This document shows positions 32,645 through 39,959 of a stretch of DNA of 64,000 nt, in pieces. The notes beneath the pieces were generated by a model. It worked only from the letters and a program-made list of their open reading frames with translations. It was not told the origin of the DNA and ran no database searches. The translations under genes were made by a program, and so were the position numbers. Numbering within the stretch: position 1 is the stretch's first letter; the number at the start of each line of letters is the position of its first letter. This stretch comes from a virus, in IMG/VR virus record IMGVR_UViG_3300010885_017808, positions 1 to 64,000 of that record, one strand, 5' to 3'.

Positions 32645-32668
32645 GTGCTGTGCTAATAACCCTACAAG

Positions 32669-33070
32669 TTAGTCAACTTCTAGTTGCCCGTATTTTGCTT
32701 CCCATGCAGTAATAAAGTCCCCGTCTATGTCACAGCTAACATAGTTGTCCCCTTGCATGCCCTGCTCGCTGTACTCCGCAGTTGCAAGTCCCTGCGCAAT
32801 TAAATATTCGTTTAGTTGCTGTTTAAACAAGCTGTCTGTGTATATAAGCCCGTCTTTGTTAACACGCCAGTCGTCTGTGTTAAAGTATATGCAAAGCTCG
32901 CCAAAATCTTTGTCCTCACTACAGTATGTTACCTGCATATCTGTAATGCGTACAGCAGTTGCTTTGTCGCTCCACAAACTATCGCCCGCAGTATTAAAAA
33001 CAATTTTGCTGTCCCGTGTGTCGTTATCAGCATTGTCCCAATCCGTGTGCATGTCGTTTATAAGTTGCAT
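32669..33070 (-). CDS. Early protein of unknown function (133 aa)
   Basis: A 133-aa acidic protein starting MQLINDMHTDWDNADNDTRD and ending FITAWEAKYGQLEVD. Middle beta strands (AVRITDMQVTYCSEDKDFGE). The ATG at 33070 is preceded by GGAG; a longer frame would start in the promoter. Confidence 0.65.
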   Translation of the reverse strand: MQLINDMHTDWDNADNDTRDSKIVFNTAGDSLWSDKATAVRITDMQVTYCSEDKDFGELCIYFNTDDWRVNKDGLIYTDSLFKQQLNEYLIAQGLATAEYSEQGMQGDNYVSCDIDGDFITAWEAKYGQLEVD

Positions 33071-33125
33071 AGTGTGCTCCGTTTTGTTTACAAAGTATGC
33101 GCTGTTTTGTTTAGCGCATGTATGT

Positions 33126-33154
33126 ATTATATGGCCACTTGTCCAAAATGTCAA
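33126..33154 (-). promoter_or_regulatory. Perfect early promoter (minus)
   Basis: TTGACA (33149-33154), 17 bp, TATAAT (33126-33131). Confidence 0.8.
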
Positions 33155-33161
33155 CCAAAAT

Positions 33162-33190
33162 AAAAAAGACCCTAGTGTTAGTAGGGTCTT
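33162..33190 (-). terminator. Rho-independent terminator
   Basis: Leftward: AAGACCCTA, 7-nt loop, TAGGGTCTT, then T-run. It ends 33210-33569 just ahead of the next promoter. Confidence 0.8.
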
Positions 33191-33209
33191 TCTTGGAGTC
33201 AGTCCGTTA

Positions 33210-33569
33210 TTAGAAGACTTTCATCTTGCTGTAGCCAGTTGCCAACAGCGCCAGCGCATCTTCTGCTGTGCATGATACAGTGGCTACTCGCTTGCGGTCG
33301 ATGCTGCCGTTCTGTGGGTAGTAACGTCCACCGCCATTGCCATAGCCGCCTGGTGCGCCGCCAGCATTGAACTTCTGATTAGCGCCGACGATCCAACGGT
33401 TAAGGCGACCGCTTTTAGTTGGTACACGAAGGCGGTCCGAAGTCTCAAGTTGATTCATCAACTTGCTAGTATGCTCTGTGGTATGACCGATGTGGTAAGC
33501 CACGTCTTCGGTAAAACAGAGTGGATTCTTTGCGACGAATTCGCAAATAGTTTGATTAGTGCTTTTCAT
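33210..33569 (-). CDS. Possible winged-helix DNA-binding protein
   Basis: A 119-aa protein. Residues 5-60 (ICEFVAKNPLCFTEDVAYHI, KLMNQLETSDRLRVP, RLNRWIV) have the helix-turn-helix plus wing pattern of transcription regulators. A Gly-rich linker (AGGAPGGYGNGGGRYYP) follows. AGGAG precedes the ATG at 33569. Confidence 0.6.
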   Translation of the reverse strand: MKSTNQTICEFVAKNPLCFTEDVAYHIGHTTEHTSKLMNQLETSDRLRVPTKSGRLNRWIVGANQKFNAGGAPGGYGNGGGRYYPQNGSIDRKRVATVSCTAEDALALLATGYSKMKVF

Positions 33570-33616
33570 AATATGAGCTCCTGTGTGTGTGTTACTGTAT
33601 TGTTTACAGTGTGTTA

Positions 33617-33645
33617 ATAATAACTTCAAATCGCCGTTTTGTCAA
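33617..33645 (-). promoter_or_regulatory. Early promoter (minus)
   Basis: TTGACA (33640-33645), 17 bp, TATTAT (33617-33622). Confidence 0.6.
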
Positions 33646-33649
33646 CCAA

Positions 33650-34063
33650 TTACTTGACCAGTGCGTAGGGTTTATTCCACGATCCCACATTCACGTCGAT
33701 GTAGTAGGCAGTGTCAAAGTAGTCTGTCATCGCATCGCTGCGATCGTACCACTCAGTCCCTTTAGCTGCTGCAAAGAGTTCAATGAGGAAGTTCTTGCAG
33801 CTTCCGTCGAAGTGCTCGTGGAACCAATAGGGGTTAATGTCGAGGTAGTCTTTGATTTCCCGTCGAAGTGCTCCCTGCTGCTGCATTCTATCTGAACCGA
33901 CTCGGTTGCAGTTCTCGATGAAGTCCAGCTTGCCCTGCTTGATGTTAACAACCAGCGTTGAATGATTGCGTACGGCATAGCTGGCCTTGACGCCATACTT
34001 GTCGCAGACTGCTTTCATTGCGGGGACTAGCTTTGCCTTGCGTTCCTGATTCATCCATGCCAT
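33650..34063 (-). CDS. LPD29-like protein
   Basis: A 137-aa protein beginning MAWMNQERKAKLVPAMKAVC and continuing KYGVKASYAVRNHSTLVVNI, the pattern of the LPD29 domain (large polyvalent proteins of phages and plasmids). DYLDINPYWFHEHFDG is also typical. The biochemical role is unknown; such domains ride in early or ejected proteins. AAGGAG precedes the ATG. Confidence 0.7.
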   Translation of the reverse strand: MAWMNQERKAKLVPAMKAVCDKYGVKASYAVRNHSTLVVNIKQGKLDFIENCNRVGSDRMQQQGALRREIKDYLDINPYWFHEHFDGSCKNFLIELFAAAKGTEWYDRSDAMTDYFDTAYYIDVNVGSWNKPYALVK

Positions 34064-34089
34064 GATGCGCTCCTTGTTGTGATGTATTG

Positions 34090-34118
34090 ATTATACTGCC
34101 AATTGCCCAAAATGTCAA
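34090..34118 (-). promoter_or_regulatory. Perfect early promoter (minus)
   Basis: TTGACA (34113-34118), 17 bp, TATAAT (34090-34095). Confidence 0.8.
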
Positions 34119-34342
34119 CCGGATTGAGTGTTGCAAAATTGCCACATCTTTAACTCAGCGCCTTCCAGTCCCAAGAGCACTCCCTCGAAGTCTCTGTAGG
34201 TGCAGCAGGCATGGGCTCTGGGCCAACTCATATGCCCTTCAGCTACAGCCTTGTGATAGCGTGTTACAGAGGCCTTGGCGGGCCCGGCCTTCTTGTAGTA
34301 TTTTACAAAGTTGCCGCGATCGTCGTAGACTACCCAGCCCAT
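34115..34342 (-). CDS. Small early protein
   Basis: A 75-aa protein starting MGWVVYDDRGNFVKYYKKAG, with KASVTRYHKAV and two adjacent cysteines. The pattern of strand plus amphipathic helix is common in small phage proteins. It follows 34344-34655 by 1 nt and ends in the next promoter. Confidence 0.6.
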   Translation of the reverse strand: MGWVVYDDRGNFVKYYKKAGPAKASVTRYHKAVAEGHMSWPRAHACCTYRDFEGVLLGLEGAELKMWQFCNTQSG

Positions 34343-34343
34343 A

Positions 34344-34655
34344 TCACCACGCTATCTCTTTTGAAGCGAAGCGGATCACGCCTTCGTAGTCCAACTGACT
34401 CTGCTCGAACTCTGTAAGAGCGTTGTCAGCAACAATGGACCAATCGATGATGTGCTCGCGGAAGGCTTGATTGTCCTGCTCAATTTGGCTGCGAACACCC
34501 ATCACGGTCTCTGTTGCCTTGTTGGGGTTAACCTTCTTGACCACATAGTCTGAACCGCCCTTGGCTTTCCAGTACTGGGGGCACTCACCAACTCCGTCCC
34601 AATCGTGGGCTCCGTAGTTCTCATAAACCTGTGTAGTGATTAAGAGTTTTGCCAT
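34344..34655 (-). CDS. Conserved-looking early protein
   Basis: A 103-aa protein starting MAKLLITTQVYENYGAHDWD, with CPQYWKAKGGSDYVV. The I-x-T-Q-x-Y-E-N-Y-G-x-H-x-W-D-G opening is shared by many phage proteins of unknown function. GGAG precedes the ATG. Confidence 0.7.
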   Translation of the reverse strand: MAKLLITTQVYENYGAHDWDGVGECPQYWKAKGGSDYVVKKVNPNKATETVMGVRSQIEQDNQAFREHIIDWSIVADNALTEFEQSQLDYEGVIRFASKEIAW

Positions 34656-34690
34656 TTTGTGTTCTCCAGTGTGTTGCTGTCTATGTGTTT

Positions 34691-34719
34691 ATTATACCAT
34701 CACCTAGCCAAAATGTCAA
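34691..34719 (-). promoter_or_regulatory. Perfect early promoter (minus)
   Basis: TTGACA (34714-34719), 17 bp, TATAAT (34691-34696), for two genes. Confidence 0.8.
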
Positions 34720-34903
34720 CCAATTTCTGATTCAATTGGTCCATCTCACTCTGCTCCACGTAGAAGTCTGTGGTGGGATCCCAGTAGCTGCCCTCCTTGG
34801 GATCATAGTAGAGGACACGGTTCACAAACCAGAAAGGACCTTCGAGCCCCTTGCGGGGCTCCCACTTGGCATCGCGTGTTCCAAGTACTTTAAATCCCAT
34901 CAC
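34700..34903 (-). CDS. Small early protein
   Basis: A 67-aa protein: MMGFKVLGTRDAKWEPRKGL, with tryptophan/tyrosine-rich GPFWFVNRVLYYDPKEGSYW. It overlaps the upstream gene by ATGA and its end overlaps the promoter at 34691. Unknown. Confidence 0.55.
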   Translation of the reverse strand: MMGFKVLGTRDAKWEPRKGLEGPFWFVNRVLYYDPKEGSYWDPTTDFYVEQSEMDQLNQKLVDILAR

Positions 34904-35163
34904 ATGCTCCAGTAAGCTTCGGAACTTGGGGAGCAGTAACGCGGAGTGTCATAGCGTTCCTGATACTCCTTGCCGCCCATCATGTTATTGCGTGTTACCA
35001 TTGTCTCGTGTATCTCAACGCGATAGCCTTTGCTAGCTGGATACTTGACAGCGTAGACCTCTACGATAGCACTACGATCTGCTGTGCTGTGGTCTACTTT
35101 GCGGTCCAAACGCTCGCCGGACTTTTGACGTGCATCTTTTTTGTAAAGTTCTACGGTGTACAT
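34900..35163 (-). CDS. Small early protein
   Basis: An 87-aa protein starting MYTVELYKKDARQKSGERLD, strand-helix-strand, with GYRVEIHETMVTRNNMMGGK. The ATG at 35163 is preceded by AAGGAG. Unknown family. Confidence 0.65.
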   Translation of the reverse strand: MYTVELYKKDARQKSGERLDRKVDHSTADRSAIVEVYAVKYPASKGYRVEIHETMVTRNNMMGGKEYQERYDTPRYCSPSSEAYWSM

Positions 35164-35197
35164 AAGTTTCGCTCCTTGTGTGTTTGTGTAAGTCTTA

Positions 35198-35226
35198 ATT
35201 ATACTGCCAGCTGTCCAATCTGTCAA
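35198..35226 (-). promoter_or_regulatory. Perfect early promoter (minus)
   Basis: TTGACA (35221-35226), 17 bp, TATAAT (35198-35203). Confidence 0.8.
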
Positions 35227-35423
35227 CCCCACTGGCAATCACGTTCACGATCGCAAACCAATTCCCAATACTCTTTAAGATTCGCTTTAGCACGGGCAAC
35301 ATCCCCGCCTACTTCGTCCAGGATCTCTTGATAATCTGCAACATCGTAGCACTCGAATACCCAATGACCACCCGCTTCGTAATTCGCTGCGGCGTAATCT
35401 GATAATTCTTTGATAGCTGTCAT
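35223..35423 (-). CDS. Small acidic early protein
   Basis: A 66-aa protein: MTAIKELSDYAAANYEAGGH, then WVFECYDVADYQEIL, ending in a helix. It resembles short acidic phage proteins with a W-V-[FY]-E-C motif. Its stop lies in the next promoter. AGGAC precedes the ATG. Confidence 0.6.
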   Translation of the reverse strand: MTAIKELSDYAAANYEAGGHWVFECYDVADYQEILDEVGGDVARAKANLKEYWELVCDRERDCQWG

Positions 35424-35454
35424 CTGCTTGTCCTATTGCGTTGTTGATGTATCT

Positions 35455-35483
35455 ATTATATGTCCAATCCGGCAGGCTGTCAA
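35455..35483 (-). promoter_or_regulatory. Perfect early promoter (minus)
   Basis: TTGACA (35478-35483), 17 bp, TATAAT (35455-35460). Confidence 0.8.
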
Positions 35484-35496
35484 CCAAAAAGATTTG

Positions 35497-35525
35497 TTGA
35501 CATTTTGGATAGATGGCAGTATAAT
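35497..35525 (+). promoter_or_regulatory. Perfect early promoter on the plus strand
   Basis: TTGACA (35497-35502), 17 bp, TATAAT (35520-35525). It points away from all neighbouring genes and has the same TTGACATTTTGGAT start as the minus-strand promoters. Confidence 0.8.
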
Positions 35526-35562
35526 CTAGTCATAGGTTCGAACTACTACGTAGGGGGTGGAC

Positions 35563-35673
35563 ATGGAGAGCCACCGTGTTGACCTCGCGGTGAAGAAGGT
35601 AAAAAAAGGACCCCGAAGGGTCCTAAAGTCTACCAGGAGAAATCTTATGAGTTCACAGTCTCGAACGGACTGA
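35563..35673 (+). CDS. Possible 36-aa basic peptide or small RNA
   Basis: Downstream of the plus promoter an ATG at 35563 follows GGGGGTGG and opens a frame encoding MESHRVDLAVKKVKKGPRRV and more basic residues. It runs antisense to a terminator and the end of 35645-35821. The transcript (from about 35532) could act as a peptide message or as an antisense or small RNA; the sequence does not decide. Confidence 0.35.
   Translation: MESHRVDLAVKKVKKGPRRVLKSTRRNLMSSQSRTD
35600..35624 (-). terminator. Rho-independent terminator
   Basis: Leftward: AGGACCC-TTCG-GGGTCCT followed by seven T. The UUCG-loop hairpin ends the five-gene unit 35645-36510. Confidence 0.85.
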
Positions 35674-35821
35674 GTTCTTCACTGTCCGCAACACCCATGT
35701 CAGTGAGTGCAGCGAATACTAGTTCTATGTTACACTCAAGGATGCTGGCAATCATCTTTGCGCTATGTCCCTCGATGTAGAGTTCTTGAATGTCATATGA
35801 TAGTTCTGCGAGTTTGCTCAT
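35645..35821 (-). CDS. 58-aa helix-turn-helix-like protein
   Basis: MSKLAELSYDIQELYIEGHS then AKMIASILECNIELVFAAL looks like a small helix-turn-helix (a resolvase-type recognition motif). It overlaps the upstream gene (ATGA). Probably a DNA-binding regulator, by pattern only. Confidence 0.6.
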   Translation of the reverse strand: MSKLAELSYDIQELYIEGHSAKMIASILECNIELVFAALTDMGVADSEELSPFETVNS

Positions 35822-36042
35822 GTTGTTTCCTTTTGTGTGTGTTGTTTAATCATTAAGTATAATGGATCTATAATCTCTACGTCTTCTAGTTCAAAGTCTC
35901 GTGTGGCCCAGTCCATCCACTCTTCGGAGAACACTTCCACTTCTCCGTTCATCAACATGGTTCGGGCCTGTTCCTCTGTCTCACATTCAACCACGTAGGT
36001 TTCAGCGACTATGGAATTACGCCAAAAGGTAAACTTCTTCAT
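35818..36042 (-). CDS. Small acidic early protein
   Basis: A 74-aa protein (MKKFTFWRNSIVAETYVVEC, then ETEEQARTMLMNG). This strand-then-helix layout is common in phage proteins of unknown role. It overlaps its downstream neighbour by ATGA and abuts the upstream gene. Confidence 0.6.
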   Translation of the reverse strand: MKKFTFWRNSIVAETYVVECETEEQARTMLMNGEVEVFSEEWMDWATRDFELEDVEIIDPLYLMIKQHTQKETT

Positions 36043-36239
36043 CAGTCAATCCAGCAGTCACTGGCCTGTTGTACAGTTGTTTCCTGCCTACCAATGTAGC
36101 CGCCTTCGAAGCCATCAGGCCCTGCACGTAGGAACAAGCGATCACCTTCTATCTTGTAGATGACTCCGCCCTGCTCCACATCGCACTTGAAGCCCACGTA
36201 GTCACCTACCTTAACAGTCTTGCCTTCAACAGTTGTCAT
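36042..36239 (-). CDS. Small beta-barrel-like protein
   Basis: A 65-aa protein (MTTVEGKTVKVGDYVGFKCD then EQGGVIYKIEGDRLFLRAG). The repeated short strands with V-G-D-x-V-G-F and GG-x-I look like an SH3-type barrel, as in small nucleic-acid-binding proteins. Third gene of the unit from the promoter at 36539. Confidence 0.6.
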   Translation of the reverse strand: MTTVEGKTVKVGDYVGFKCDVEQGGVIYKIEGDRLFLRAGPDGFEGGYIGRQETTVQQASDCWID

Positions 36240-36364
36240 TTAGCCAACTCCTGTGACTGTTGCTTGACAGTGTCAACGCCCTTGTCTAGCATACGAGCAA
36301 TGCCCTGGAAGCCTACAGTTGCTAAGATAAGTCCGAAGACTGCCCCAAGAATAAAGTTTCTCAT
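36236..36364 (-). CDS. 42-aa single-pass membrane protein
   Basis: MRNFILGAVFGLILATVGFQ then a helical, Gln-rich tail (VDTVKQQSQELAK). The ATG at 36364 overlaps the upstream stop (ATGA). Inner-membrane location is likely. Confidence 0.6.
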   Translation of the reverse strand: MRNFILGAVFGLILATVGFQGIARMLDKGVDTVKQQSQELAK

Positions 36365-36510
36365 ACTTCTTCTCCTTCGTAGTTGTAAACGGGTTTGGGA
36401 TCGTTGCGATGTTTCCAGCGATAGTACAAGGCCTGCGGGATGCCTAGCTTGAAGGCCCACATAACGTCCATTACTATCATACCTACTGCGAATGCTAAGA
36501 TAAGTTCCAT
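36361..36510 (-). CDS. 49-aa membrane protein
   Basis: MELILAFAVGMIVMDVMWAF followed by a basic cytosolic tail. AAAGGAG precedes the ATG at 36510; it is the first gene under the promoter at 36539. Confidence 0.6.
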   Translation of the reverse strand: MELILAFAVGMIVMDVMWAFKLGIPQALYYRWKHRNDPKPVYNYEGEEV

Positions 36511-36538
36511 GTCAGCTCCTTTGTGTGTGTATGCGTGT

Positions 36539-36567
36539 ATTATATGCTCGCTATGCGGAATTGTCAA
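36539..36567 (-). promoter_or_regulatory. Perfect early promoter (minus)
   Basis: TTGACA (36562-36567), 17 bp, TATAAT (36539-36544), driving five overlapping small genes. A GCAGCGGGGCC copy lies 8 bp upstream. Confidence 0.8.
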
Positions 36568-36603
36568 CCACTTTAGCAGCGGGGCCTATAGCCCCATACT
36601 ACT

Positions 36604-37812
36604 TTATGCCGCGTCCTTTTCGTAGATCACAGTCTGTCCAAAGGGTGCTTCGGCTTCTGTGTTACCTTTAACAATAAAGACTGTATCAACTTGATCGTCA
36701 GGTCCCCAACTACCGCAGGGGAAGCCATCTGTGAACATAATGAACTTCTTAGCCTCGATGCCCTGCTCAAGCATATAGGTAAAGTTAATATCGAAGTCTG
36801 TACCACCACCACCCTGTGGCTCATACTCTTCTAGTTCGTGACTGTTGTCTTGTGTGATCTTAACATAGTTATAGATGTCAGTATCGAAGCACCACAAGTG
36901 AATACTGAAGTCTTCGTATTGATCCATAATGCCTTTGACTTCGCTAAGGAATACAGTAGCATCTTCTACTCCGATACTGCCACTCATGTCAATTGCAATA
37001 GCCACGTCAATAGTTGTGTCCTGACGCATCCCTGGAAGGATTGCACCTGAGTGCATTGACTTACGGTTAGGACGAGTAAAGGAATAGTCGTTGCGGATAA
37101 TGCTTTGGATCTCTTGACGGATCAACTGGCGCCAGCTAATCTTAGGCTCAGTCATGTCCTTGATCAAACGCTGGATACCTGCGGGCACTTTGCCAGCGCC
37201 AGCGGCACTTGCACTCTGGATCATTGCTTCTTTGATCTCATCGCGGATCTGTTGTGCTTCTTCCTTAGTCATGCCGGGTATGCCTTTACCCTTGCCTTCT
37301 TTGTCGCTTTCTTTGCCCGGGCCTGTGCCGTCTTCGTTAATGTGCTCGTCGAGCAGTTCGCCTAATTGCTTGAGCAAGTCTGGCATGGAGATCTTTTCTG
37401 CTTTCTCGTAGAGCTCATCATAGATCTCTTCCCAAGCCATGCCGCGATACTTTTGATCGTAGCAGATCTTAACTTCAGTAATCTTCTCACCAATGCGTTC
37501 GTCTACAAGGATCTGATTGACAGCGTAGTCTTGTGCGATGTTTGACAACTGGCGATCACGTGATCCAACTCGCCCGAAGTGATCAAAGACGCAATGACAA
37601 ATCTCGTGTCCAAACAAGAACTCTAGTTTCTTAACACTGAGCTTCTCAATGAACTTCTTGTTATAGTAGAAGTTGCGACCGTTAGTAGCCGCTGTTGGGC
37701 ACCATTCGCTAGCGTCAATCAACAGCATACGAGTTGCCATGTTACCGAAGAAGGGTGCTTTGAGTAGTAAGCCTACTCGGGCTGTTGTTAGTTTCTCTAC
37801 GATGGGATCCAT
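36604..37812 (-). CDS. VWA-domain protein with a metallopeptidase-like domain (DUF2201 type)
   Basis: A 402-aa protein. The N-terminal domain has the zinc-binding HEICH motif (residues 69-73), followed by an acidic, low-complexity linker (about 155-185). The C-terminal VWA domain has the metal-ion adhesion site D-M-S-G-S (275-279), GGTDF (336-340) and FTDGFP. Such proteins pair with MoxR-type AAA+ ATPases to remodel or proteolyse targets; the MoxR gene lies just upstream (37921). It has its own promoter at 37838 and AAGGAG. The target is unknown. Confidence 0.8.
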   Translation of the reverse strand: MDPIVEKLTTARVGLLLKAPFFGNMATRMLLIDASEWCPTAATNGRNFYYNKKFIEKLSVKKLEFLFGHEICHCVFDHFGRVGSRDRQLSNIAQDYAVNQILVDERIGEKITEVKICYDQKYRGMAWEEIYDELYEKAEKISMPDLLKQLGELLDEHINEDGTGPGKESDKEGKGKGIPGMTKEEAQQIRDEIKEAMIQSASAAGAGKVPAGIQRLIKDMTEPKISWRQLIRQEIQSIIRNDYSFTRPNRKSMHSGAILPGMRQDTTIDVAIAIDMSGSIGVEDATVFLSEVKGIMDQYEDFSIHLWCFDTDIYNYVKITQDNSHELEEYEPQGGGGTDFDINFTYMLEQGIEAKKFIMFTDGFPCGSWGPDDQVDTVFIVKGNTEAEAPFGQTVIYEKDAA

Positions 37813-37837
37813 TAGTCGCTCTCCTTAGTATATGTAT

Positions 37838-37866
37838 AGTATATACTCAATCTATCCATTTGTCAA
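37838..37866 (-). promoter_or_regulatory. Early promoter (minus)
   Basis: TTGACA (37861-37866), 17 bp, TATACT (37838-37843), for the VWA gene. Confidence 0.75.
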
Positions 37867-37870
37867 CAAA

Positions 37871-37902
37871 TAAAAAAAGGGTGTTGCGTTTCCACAACAC
37901 CC
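37871..37902 (-). terminator. Rho-independent terminator
   Basis: Leftward: GGGTGTTG, 8-nt loop, CAACACCC, then TTTTTTT. It separates the MoxR-like gene from the VWA gene, so each has its own dose. Confidence 0.85.
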
Positions 37903-37920
37903 CCAGCAATGGGCGAGGTC

Positions 37921-39006
37921 TTAATTCTCCATTGCTGACAAAACATACTTACCAAAACGCTTGTGGAACTCATCGAAGCTCTTCATCTTCGTAGCGTCGA
38001 AGGGCAAGTTATAGTTAGTGAGGCCCGTCTTAGCACCCATCACTACCAACTCTGTTGGGAAGTTATCCATCATGTAGCGGAAGAAGCAGTCAGCCTGTGC
38101 GTCAAAGTCTTTAGCCTTCTTCTCTGCTTGATCCTTCAACTCGTAGCACAATGACACCGTCAATGAATACATCGCTGAGACTTCTTTGATGCTCAAGTCT
38201 TTGACCTTGCCCTTGAGGATGTCTTCTGCCTTAGGCAAGCGTCCCGCAATCTTACGGTGTGCCATAAACTTAACAGCCAAGCCATCACCTACAGCACCTG
38301 CGATCAAGTTGTGCAGGGTGTCGATATCGCAATCGTCGTCCTTCAACAAGTCGCTGACGAACACCCACGAGCGTGGAGTTGCGAATGCCTTGCTAGGGCT
38401 CTTAGGATCAAAGTCATACAAGTCCTGCTTGGCAAAGCCTACATAACCTAACACCTCAGGGTGAACAGCGTTGTTCACAGCCCACTCTTGGAAGTCGTCG
38501 AAGTCAATCTTCATTTCCAAGTGGATGAAACGATTAGCCAACGGTGCTGGCATACGATATGTCACGCCACGATCGCCTTCACGGTTACCAGCGGCAACCA
38601 CGTCAACACCTTTAGGCAGTTCGTATGTACCTACACGACGATTCAGAATCAATTGGTAGGCAGCGGCCTGTACAGCAGGAGGAGCGGAGTTCAGCTCGTC
38701 CAGGAAGATAATTGCTGTGGACTCTGGGTCCGTAGGAAGCTCACTAGGAGGAGCCCAAACCATCTTGCCTTGATCTGCGTTGTAATAAGGGATACCTTTG
38801 ATGTCTGTAGGTTCCCACAGGGCTAGTCGAACGTCAACGACTTCGCGTCCTGCGTCTTCGCCAATCTGCTTGACAATGTCCGACTTACCAATGCCCGGGG
38901 GTCCCCATAGGAACACTGGACGACGTGTTTGAATTGCTTTACGAATAGAACGCTTTGCGGACTTTGGACCGACTTGGCGAACTGACATATCTGATGATTT
39001 TGCCAT
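37921..39006 (-). CDS. MoxR-type AAA+ ATPase
   Basis: A 361-aa protein with Walker A GPPGIGKS (35-42), Walker B FLDELNSAP (Asp103-Glu104) and a sensor-1-like VVAAGNREGD (near 138), followed by PAPLANRF, the arginine-finger region of MoxR proteins. MoxR ATPases act as chaperones that open or load VWA-domain partners, here the neighbouring 36604-37812. GAGG precedes the ATG. It is a rare gene pair for a phage. Confidence 0.85.
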   Translation of the reverse strand: MAKSSDMSVRQVGPKSAKRSIRKAIQTRRPVFLWGPPGIGKSDIVKQIGEDAGREVVDVRLALWEPTDIKGIPYYNADQGKMVWAPPSELPTDPESTAIIFLDELNSAPPAVQAAAYQLILNRRVGTYELPKGVDVVAAGNREGDRGVTYRMPAPLANRFIHLEMKIDFDDFQEWAVNNAVHPEVLGYVGFAKQDLYDFDPKSPSKAFATPRSWVFVSDLLKDDDCDIDTLHNLIAGAVGDGLAVKFMAHRKIAGRLPKAEDILKGKVKDLSIKEVSAMYSLTVSLCYELKDQAEKKAKDFDAQADCFFRYMMDNFPTELVVMGAKTGLTNYNLPFDATKMKSFDEFHKRFGKYVLSAMEN

Positions 39007-39057
39007 TTAAGACCTCGCTTTAAGAAAATTAAAATTACTGTGTTTCTCAGTGTTTAA

Positions 39058-39086
39058 AGTATAACGCCGAACTGTGATCCTGTCAA
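39058..39086 (-). promoter_or_regulatory. Early promoter (minus)
   Basis: TTGACA (39081-39086), 17 bp, TATACT (39058-39063), for the MoxR gene. Confidence 0.75.
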
Positions 39087-39823
39087 CCTATTTTCTTCAC
39101 ATAATGAAATTGCGTTGTCTTGTCATCTCGGTGTGCTTTAATCTTAGCCTTGATGCGATAGCTGGCATCCTTGTTCATGTTAGTGCCAAACCAGAAGTCT
39201 ACAATAGACTCGCCCATCCTTGCTGTGATACGATACTTCTCGTATTGCTGCGAGTAGCGGCTGTCCATGACTGTGATGTCACCGATGACTGTTTCTCCCA
39301 CGTTGCCTGCCAGCTGCTCGCTAGCAAAGACTTCCCGTTTGATCTCTTGACGCTGCGAGTCTCGACGGGCTATACTAGGCAAGCAGCTTACGATAGCAAA
39401 CTCTAACAGGTTGCGTCCTGTAAAGGATTCTGTGCAGGCAACCTTGTATGCCTGCTGCTGGAAGTCATTGAGTCCACCAGCCATGGCTAACATGGTATAG
39501 CCTGTGAAGTGTCTGCGGTATGCTGCACCATTAACACGATCAGCATCAGTGACAATGCTGAAGTCGTTGGTACGAAGATGTTCACGAACAACTGCCTTGT
39601 TGGCAGTCTTGTCCAAGCCGGCGTCTGTGTAGACGTTCTCTTTGAAGTAGCCACCATTGAGACGATCCACTGCTGTTGCCAATGCCCAGACATCGTCTGC
39701 TGCGAATTGCTGCTGTTGTGGGATTTTATATGCAGGCTTACTGGCTTCTTCACAGTCGTCTGCATGCCCAAGGCGCCGAATAGCATTTGGGCTCCAACCT
39801 GTTACATCTACAAATCCTGACAT
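39083..39823 (-). CDS. Early protein of unknown function (246 aa)
   Basis: A 246-aa soluble protein. The N-terminus (MSGFVDVTGWSPNAIRRLGH) is followed by a helical middle (VWALATAVDRLNGGYFKE) and a beta-rich end (GETVIGDITVMDSRY, SIVDFWFGTNM, YRIKAKIKAH). The last part has the rhythm of an OB-like barrel, which might bind nucleic acid. The ATG at 39823 is preceded by AAGGAG. The family is not recognised. Confidence 0.65.
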   Translation of the reverse strand: MSGFVDVTGWSPNAIRRLGHADDCEEASKPAYKIPQQQQFAADDVWALATAVDRLNGGYFKENVYTDAGLDKTANKAVVREHLRTNDFSIVTDADRVNGAAYRRHFTGYTMLAMAGGLNDFQQQAYKVACTESFTGRNLLEFAIVSCLPSIARRDSQRQEIKREVFASEQLAGNVGETVIGDITVMDSRYSQQYEKYRITARMGESIVDFWFGTNMNKDASYRIKAKIKAHRDDKTTQFHYVKKIG

Positions 39824-39853
39824 AGTTCGCTCCTTGCGTTTAACAATAGCTCT

Positions 39854-39882
39854 ATTATATAGTCTCGTTCCTGATGTGTCAA
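39854..39882 (-). promoter_or_regulatory. Perfect early promoter (minus)
   Basis: TTGACA (39877-39882), 17 bp, TATAAT (39854-39859). Confidence 0.8.
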
Positions 39883-39884
39883 CC

Positions 39885-39911
39885 AAAAAGAAAGGACCCC
39901 TAAGGATCCTT
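39885..39911 (-). terminator. Probable terminator
   Basis: AGGATCC, short loop, GGGGTCCT, then TTTCTTTTT leftward; it follows the 39960-40232 gene. Confidence 0.6.
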
Positions 39912-39959
39912 CCTCAAACCCGCCCCGGGAGCGAATCGGTATAGGTTTGAAACTTGCTA

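Noticed and set aside
32745-33275. Plus-strand frame of 176 aa
   Set aside because: It is antisense to 32669-33070 and crosses a strong promoter and a terminator; no plus-strand promoter or ribosome site exists.
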